A stretch of DNA of 64,000 bases, from positions 248,001 to 312,000 of the forward strand of contig NW_022145605.1 of NCBI RefSeq assembly GCF_000002235.5. The letters are read 5' to 3'. The DNA is from Strongylocentrotus purpuratus (taxonomy: Eukaryota; Echinodermata; Echinoidea; Camarodonta; Strongylocentrotidae). This document shows, one piece after another, positions 58,929 to 64,000 of the stretch. Below the pieces are notes generated by a model, which was given only the letters and a program-made list of their open reading frames with translations, did not search any database and was not told the DNA's origin. A program made the translations under genes and the position numbers. The first letter of the stretch is position 1. Every line of letters starts with the position of its first letter.

Positions 58929-60775
58929 TTATTATTATTATTATTATTATTTATTTTTATTTTCCGCACTTTTTTGTGTAGAGGATAACTCAAGATCAGT
59001 TTTGTCAATTTCTTTCAATTTTGGCACAGTCATAGGACATTGTCATAAGACGTGACAGTAACATTTTCAAGGTCACCAAGTCTTCATGACGTCATCCAGG
59101 CGCCATTTTGTGTTTTTTTTGGTACTTTTTACTCAGGATCATATCTTCATAACGGAAAGGCATTTCATATTCATATTTATCATGATTAAGGTGAATATCC
59201 GTCCGGTCAATTTCAGGTCAAAAAACGCGCGCGCACGCGTACGTCCGCGCGTCAGCGCGCGCGCAAAAAATAAAAATGCTCAAAATCGTCCCAAATTAAT
59301 TTTGCATACGTTTGAGGCCATTTTAAGCGTTTCGCAAAAAAAGCTCGCACGCGCGTGCGCGCGCGTTTTCGCGCGTACTGGTATTTGCCAACATAAAATC
59401 GCAAAATTTTCTCTGTCATCATATTTAGCACATTTTTCCAAACATTTTGATACCTTGTTAACCTTTTTCTGCAGATTAATAACGGAATGAGCGTCCGTTT
59501 AAGATAATGTCCGTGCGTGCGAGCTCTTGTAATACATAGCATACATGGGCGAAAACATGCCTATACAAAATCCATTGTAGCGCTTTAGGATGGAAGATAA
59601 ACCAAATTTTCTTTTCATATGTTGATAGAGTATGAATTGTAGATATGATTTCATGTCTCATTTGACCCTCAATTGACTCATGACGTCATGATAATGGCCT
59701 CCGAACTCAAAATTTTAATTTGCATATTATGACTTCAGCAGATTTTTGGAAAATTGATTGTATCTCTGTAAATATTTATCAATTTTCTTTCAAATTTTGA
59801 TATGTTTTACCTGAGAATATTCTCTACAAATGTAGTTTTCACGAAATTTCATTTTGACAAAGGTATCATGGCGTTTTTTTGCGATTAAAGGAGGCATGTC
59901 AATTTTTGACATTTTGCGTGTATTCTCTATGGGACATGACTTTTTCTCAAACTGGATTCTACATTCTCGTCTTTCGCGAGCAATATCTCCGTCGTTTTAT
60001 CTTTGTTTACGCTGAGCTTTGAGTATGTTGTAGCTGAGAAAATAAGCTATCATAAGTGTGCCCTTTATTTTTCGATCAGATGCCGGGATCATGCTCATAT
60101 TTCACTTACAAAGTGGGATTTGATAATTCCATTTTACGTTTACGTGTAATCTCTATTGGAAATGTTTTGGTATATCGGTAACGCACTTGACTTCCGACCT
60201 CGAGGTCCCTGGTTCGAGTCCGGGCGTCTCCAACAATTTTTTTTCTTCACTTTTTTTTCTTTTTGACCTTTCACTCTACCATCTCCTTTGAGTATTAAAA
60301 CACGTACAATCGCAAATAATGTAATAAACAACCATATTTACTTTATTATTACCCTATTATCACTAGATCCATTACTTTTGGCGTGTAATCCTTATGGAAG
60401 ATGACTTTTTCTCAAATCTGGATTCTACATTCTTGTCTTTTGCGAGCAATATCGCCGTTATTTCGGCTTGGTTTTTGTTGATTTTTGAGTATGTTGTAGC
60501 TGAGACGATACACTATCTAAATGTTTTCTAATTTTGTTCAGTCTGATGTCATCGTGGTCTGTTGATGATAATCATCAACATCATCATGATCATCATCATC
60601 ATCATCGTCATCACCATTACTATCAAGATCATCATCATCATGATCATCATGATGATCATCATTGTTTACATGTCTATATAACTTCTCCCTTTCTCAATAT
60701 AGTAAATAGTATAATCTCTTATAAGACTTGAAGACAGACCACCTAATTCGTCCCCATGACGAATTAAATTTCTAG
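58929..60775 (+). repeat. Array unit 22, E/A chimera with extra tail
   Basis: 1,847 bp. Starts with (ATT)n and no palindrome, an E-type 5' part to about 59,660, an A-like middle, then the unit 12-type tail and (ATC)n. Confidence 0.82.
60168..60232 (+). promoter_or_regulatory. tRNA-like module, unit 22
   Basis: Box B GGTTCGAGTCC with a paired T-arm. Confidence 0.6.
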
Positions 60776-62261
60776 TTATTATTATTATTATTTATTTTTA
60801 TTTCTTCCCGTTTTTTGTGCCCCGGATAACTCAAGTTTGGTTTAGTTAATTTCAATAAATTTCGGCAAACTTATAGTTCATTGTCATGAGACATGACATG
60901 AACATTTTCAAGGTCATTAGGTTATCGTGACGTCATCCATGCGCCATTTTGTGAAATCACGTTATCCATCATATCTTCATGATGCGTACTCAAAGTTCAT
61001 TCATATTCATATCACATGTACTTCAGGTCAAGGGTCAACAGGTCATGTCATCAAAGGTCACATAAAGGTCATGACGCGCGCGTACGTGTGCGTAAAAATT
61101 TTAAATAGCTCAAAATCACTTAACTATTAAAGGAGAGTACGAATCAGGTCATTTTAAGCATTTCAAAATTTTCCGTCCGTAAGTGTCCCCGCGCGCGGTG
61201 TGCGCGCTCACAGCGCGCGGAAAAGGTCAAATTCAAAATGTTTACATGATTTAGATTCCTCTTAACGTAATTGACAATTTACATTAATTTCAGTCACTCT
61301 TCATATTTCATAAGGCTGTGAGCGTGCGTCAAAGTTCAAAATCCGCGCGTACTGCTATGGGCAATATAAAGCAAATTTGATCAAAAACATGCCATTTTAA
61401 AAATCGAAATAGCTCTTCAGATAGTCCATCGACCCCCAATTTTTATATCATGGTTGGATAAAGCATAAGATGGAAATATGATTTCATACCACCCTGACTC
61501 GTACAAAGTGAAATAAAGTCATCATATTGGCATCTAAACTCAAACATATGTATTTTGTTGATGACGTCATTTTTGTCTTTGTTTAATTGAGATTATCTCG
61601 CTTATCAGTGATTGATTTTCTCCCAGATTTCGATATGTTGTAGCTGAGATAATTTCCTATCAGATATATATCATTCTTTTTCATTTAGATGACGTCATCA
61701 TAGTTAAATATTCGATTAAAGGCGACAATGCATAATTTGTCATATTTGCGTGTTATGTCTATGGGAGGTCACTTTTTTCAAAACATGAATCTGCATGACA
61801 ATGTGTTTTGACCAGTATCTCGGTTGTTATTCAACAGTTTTCTCCCAAATTTTAGTATGTTGTAGCTGAGACTATTTGCTATCTAAATATTTCCTCATTT
61901 TTTCAATCAGATGTCAGGATCATGCTCATACTCATCATCGTCATCATCATCATCAATATTATCATCATCATCATCATCATCATCATCAATGTCACCATCA
62001 TCATCATCATGGTCTGAAGATGATGATCATCAACATCACCATGATCATGATCATTATCATCATCATCAGTAACATTATCGTTTTTATCATCATATAACAT
62101 TATCATTATCATGATCATCATCACCTTTACTATCATGATCATCATCATGTTCATCATGATCATCATTGTTTACATGTCTATATAACTTCTCCCATTCTCA
62201 AATCTATCATGAGACATAGACAGACCACCTTATTCGTCTTCGTGACGAATTAAATTTCTAG
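60776..62261 (+). repeat. Array unit 23, family B without 5' palindrome
   Basis: 1,486 bp with the longest (ATC)n tract (61,930-62,165). Confidence 0.86.
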
Positions 62262-63753
62262 TATTTTAATTGAATTTGTACAAAAACACAATTCAATTAA
62301 AATAAATTTGTGACCACTCTTTTGTGTGCACGATTAATCAAAATTGAACCGTCCAATTTCTTTCAAATTTAATACAGTCATAGGTCATCATCTTAAGACG
62401 TGACAGGAACATTTTCAAGTTCATCAACATATCGTGACGTCATCCAGGCGCCATTTTGTGAAGTGCTCTGAGAATCAACTCATGATCATATCTTCATAAC
62501 CGTAAATCATTTCTCATTCATATTTATAACGATTATGGTCAATATCCGTCCGGTCAACTTAAGGTCAATTAACGCGCGCGTACGCGTCCGTCCGCGCGTC
62601 GGTGCGCGCAAAAATAAAAAATGCTCATAATCACTTTTTGATCAAATTAGATTACGTTTTAGGCCATTTCAAGCATTTCGAAAATTTCGAAAATTTTCGC
62701 AAGCATAAATTTGCGCGCACGTTTGTGTTCGTAATGGTCGTACGCAACCGAGAATCTCCTTTTTTTTTGTCTATCATAGTATTGCCCAATTTATTCCAAA
62801 CGATTTGATACCATGTTTATCTCTTTATAACCATTAATAACGAAATGAGCGTCCGTTCAAGGTAAAGTCCGTTCGAACCCTCAATTAACTCAAGACGTCA
62901 TCATGATTGCCTCCGTTCAAGGTAAATGTCCGTGCGTGCGAGCTCTTGTAATACATAGCATATATGGGCAAAAACATGCCTATACAAAATCCATTGTAGC
63001 TCTTCAGAATGGATAGATACTCCCAATTCTTTTTCATATTTGGATAGATTATGAGTCGGAGATATGATTTCATGTCTCATTTGACACTCAATTAACTCAT
63101 GACGTCGTCATAATGGCCTCCGAACTCAAAATTTCAATTTGCATATTATGACGTCAGCATATTTTTGGAAAATTGATTGTATCTCTGTAAATATTGATCA
63201 ATTTTCATCCAAATTTTGATATGTTCTAGCTGAGACAAATCTCTACAAATAAAGTCACGAAGTATTTTTCATTTTGACAATGGCATCATGGCGTATTTTT
63301 GTGATTAAAGGAGGCATGTAAATTTTCACATTTTGCGTGTATTCTCTACGGGACATGACTTTTTCTCAAAACTGGATTCTACATTGTTGTCTTTCGCGAG
63401 CAACATCTCCGTAGTTTTATCTTCGTTTACGCTGAGCTTTGAGTATGTTGTAGCTGAGACAATGAGCTATAATAAGTGTGCAATTTATTTTTCGATCAGA
63501 TGCCGGTATCATGCTAATATTTCACTTACAAAGTGGGATTTGAGAATTGTATTTTCCGTTTCCGTGTAATCTCTATGGGAAATATTTTGGTATATCGGTA
63601 ATGCACTTGACTTCCGACCTCGAGGTCCCTGGATCGAGTCCGGGCGTCTCCAACAATTTTTTTCATCAATTTTTTTACTTTTTGACGTGTCAATGATCAT
63701 GAAAATTGAAGACAGACCACCTTATTCGTCTTCGTGACGAATTAAATTTCTAG
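62262..63753 (+). repeat. Array unit 24, family A with B-type terminus
   Basis: 1,492 bp. The 3' hairpin loop reads ATTCGTCTTCGTGACGAAT, the B form, where other A units have ATTCGTCCCCATGACGAAT, so a B end has been exchanged in. Confidence 0.86.
63588..63652 (+). promoter_or_regulatory. tRNA-like module, unit 24
   Basis: Box B GGATCGAGTCC; GGTAATGCAC replaces GGTAACGCAC. Confidence 0.56.
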
Positions 63754-64000
63754 TATTTTAATTGAATTTGTACAAAAACACAATTCAATTAAAATAAATT
63801 TGTGACCACTTTTTTGTGTGCACGATTACTCCAAATTGAACCGTGCAATTTCAATTAAAATTGACACAGTCATAGGTCATCTTCTTAAGACGTGACAGGA
63901 ACATTTTCAAGTTCATTAAAATATCGTGACGTCATCCAGGCGCCATTTTGTGAAGTGCTCTGAGAATCAACTCATGATCATATCTTCATAACCGTAAATA
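63754..64000 (+). repeat. Array unit 25, family A start, cut by window end
   Basis: Begins with the A palindrome and continues past the CRE block; the array extends beyond the window. Confidence 0.85.

Larger units (their letters stand above)
26157..64000 (+). repeat. Head-to-tail array of Helitron/Helentron-like units
   Basis: Twenty-four complete and two partial units, all in one orientation, fill 37.8 kb with no spacer. Every junction has an AATTCGTC-loop-GACGAATT hairpin, then AAATTTCTAG (or AAATTCTAG), then T of the next unit. The 5' end is usually a perfect palindrome. A 3' hairpin a few bases before CTAG and insertion before T are Helitron traits. Inverted matching of the 5' AGGTGGTCTGTT with the subterminal 3' ACAGACCACCT, together with internal microsatellites, fits Helentron-associated elements. 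No TC start, Rep or helicase frame is seen. ORFs inside are repeat shadows. Confidence 0.82.

Noticed and set aside
26157-64000. CRISPR array
   Set aside because: The repeats are >1.3 kb units without short spacers, and the DNA is eukaryotic.

Overview
The window looks like nuclear DNA from an AT-rich animal genome, most likely a marine invertebrate. The evidence is GT-AG introns with matching phases, a THAP-domain exon, Tc1-like and LINE fragments, hAT-like and TTAA-type MITEs, and scattered TACATG-rich microsatellites. I cannot fix the phylum from sequence alone; the texture resembles echinoderm, hemichordate or lancelet DNA, but that is an impression. No rRNA, operon or bacterial gene is visible.

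Bases 1-26,150: the only convincing host gene is on the minus strand, a five-exon gene running from an ATG at 25,797 to a stop at 3,619. All four introns have GT-AG borders and compatible phases. They join to a 296-residue protein with an RPA-type OB-fold (single-strand nucleic-acid-binding type) and a second OB-like strand pattern at the C-terminus. Its introns are full of mobile DNA. Intron 4 holds a 969-bp element with perfect 20-bp TIRs around a plus-strand THAP exon, and a Tc1-like transposase remnant. Intron 3 (16.5 kb) holds a ~10-kb foldback element (7,441-17,441) with inverted arms, minisatellites and hairpins, itself carrying a LINE tail and a TA-flanked MITE. It also holds a 1,766-bp hAT-like palindromic element with an 8-bp target duplication, a LINE RT remnant, two TTAA MITEs and degenerate tandem repeats. 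Bases 1-3,400 downstream of the gene hold a 331-bp tandem repeat, a degenerate repeat field and a 60-bp duplication.

Bases 26,157-64,000: an uninterrupted head-to-tail array, all in one orientation, of 24 complete and 2 partial units of mostly 1.34-1.85 kb (one of 2.2 kb). Each unit ends in a hairpin followed by CTAG, and the next starts with T; the 5' end usually carries a perfect palindrome. This resembles non-autonomous Helitron/Helentron-type elements, although the 5' TC of classical Helitrons is absent. There are two main families, A (~1,490 bp) and B (~1,340-1,490 bp), plus chimeras. Fourteen units carry a 65-nt tRNA-like module with box A, box B and a T-run. B units carry a cluster of nuclear-receptor half-sites. 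Nearly all units share a CRE palindrome plus YY1-like block. The many short reading frames here are frame shadows of the repeats (poly-His frames from ATC microsatellites, for example), so I call no protein gene in the array.
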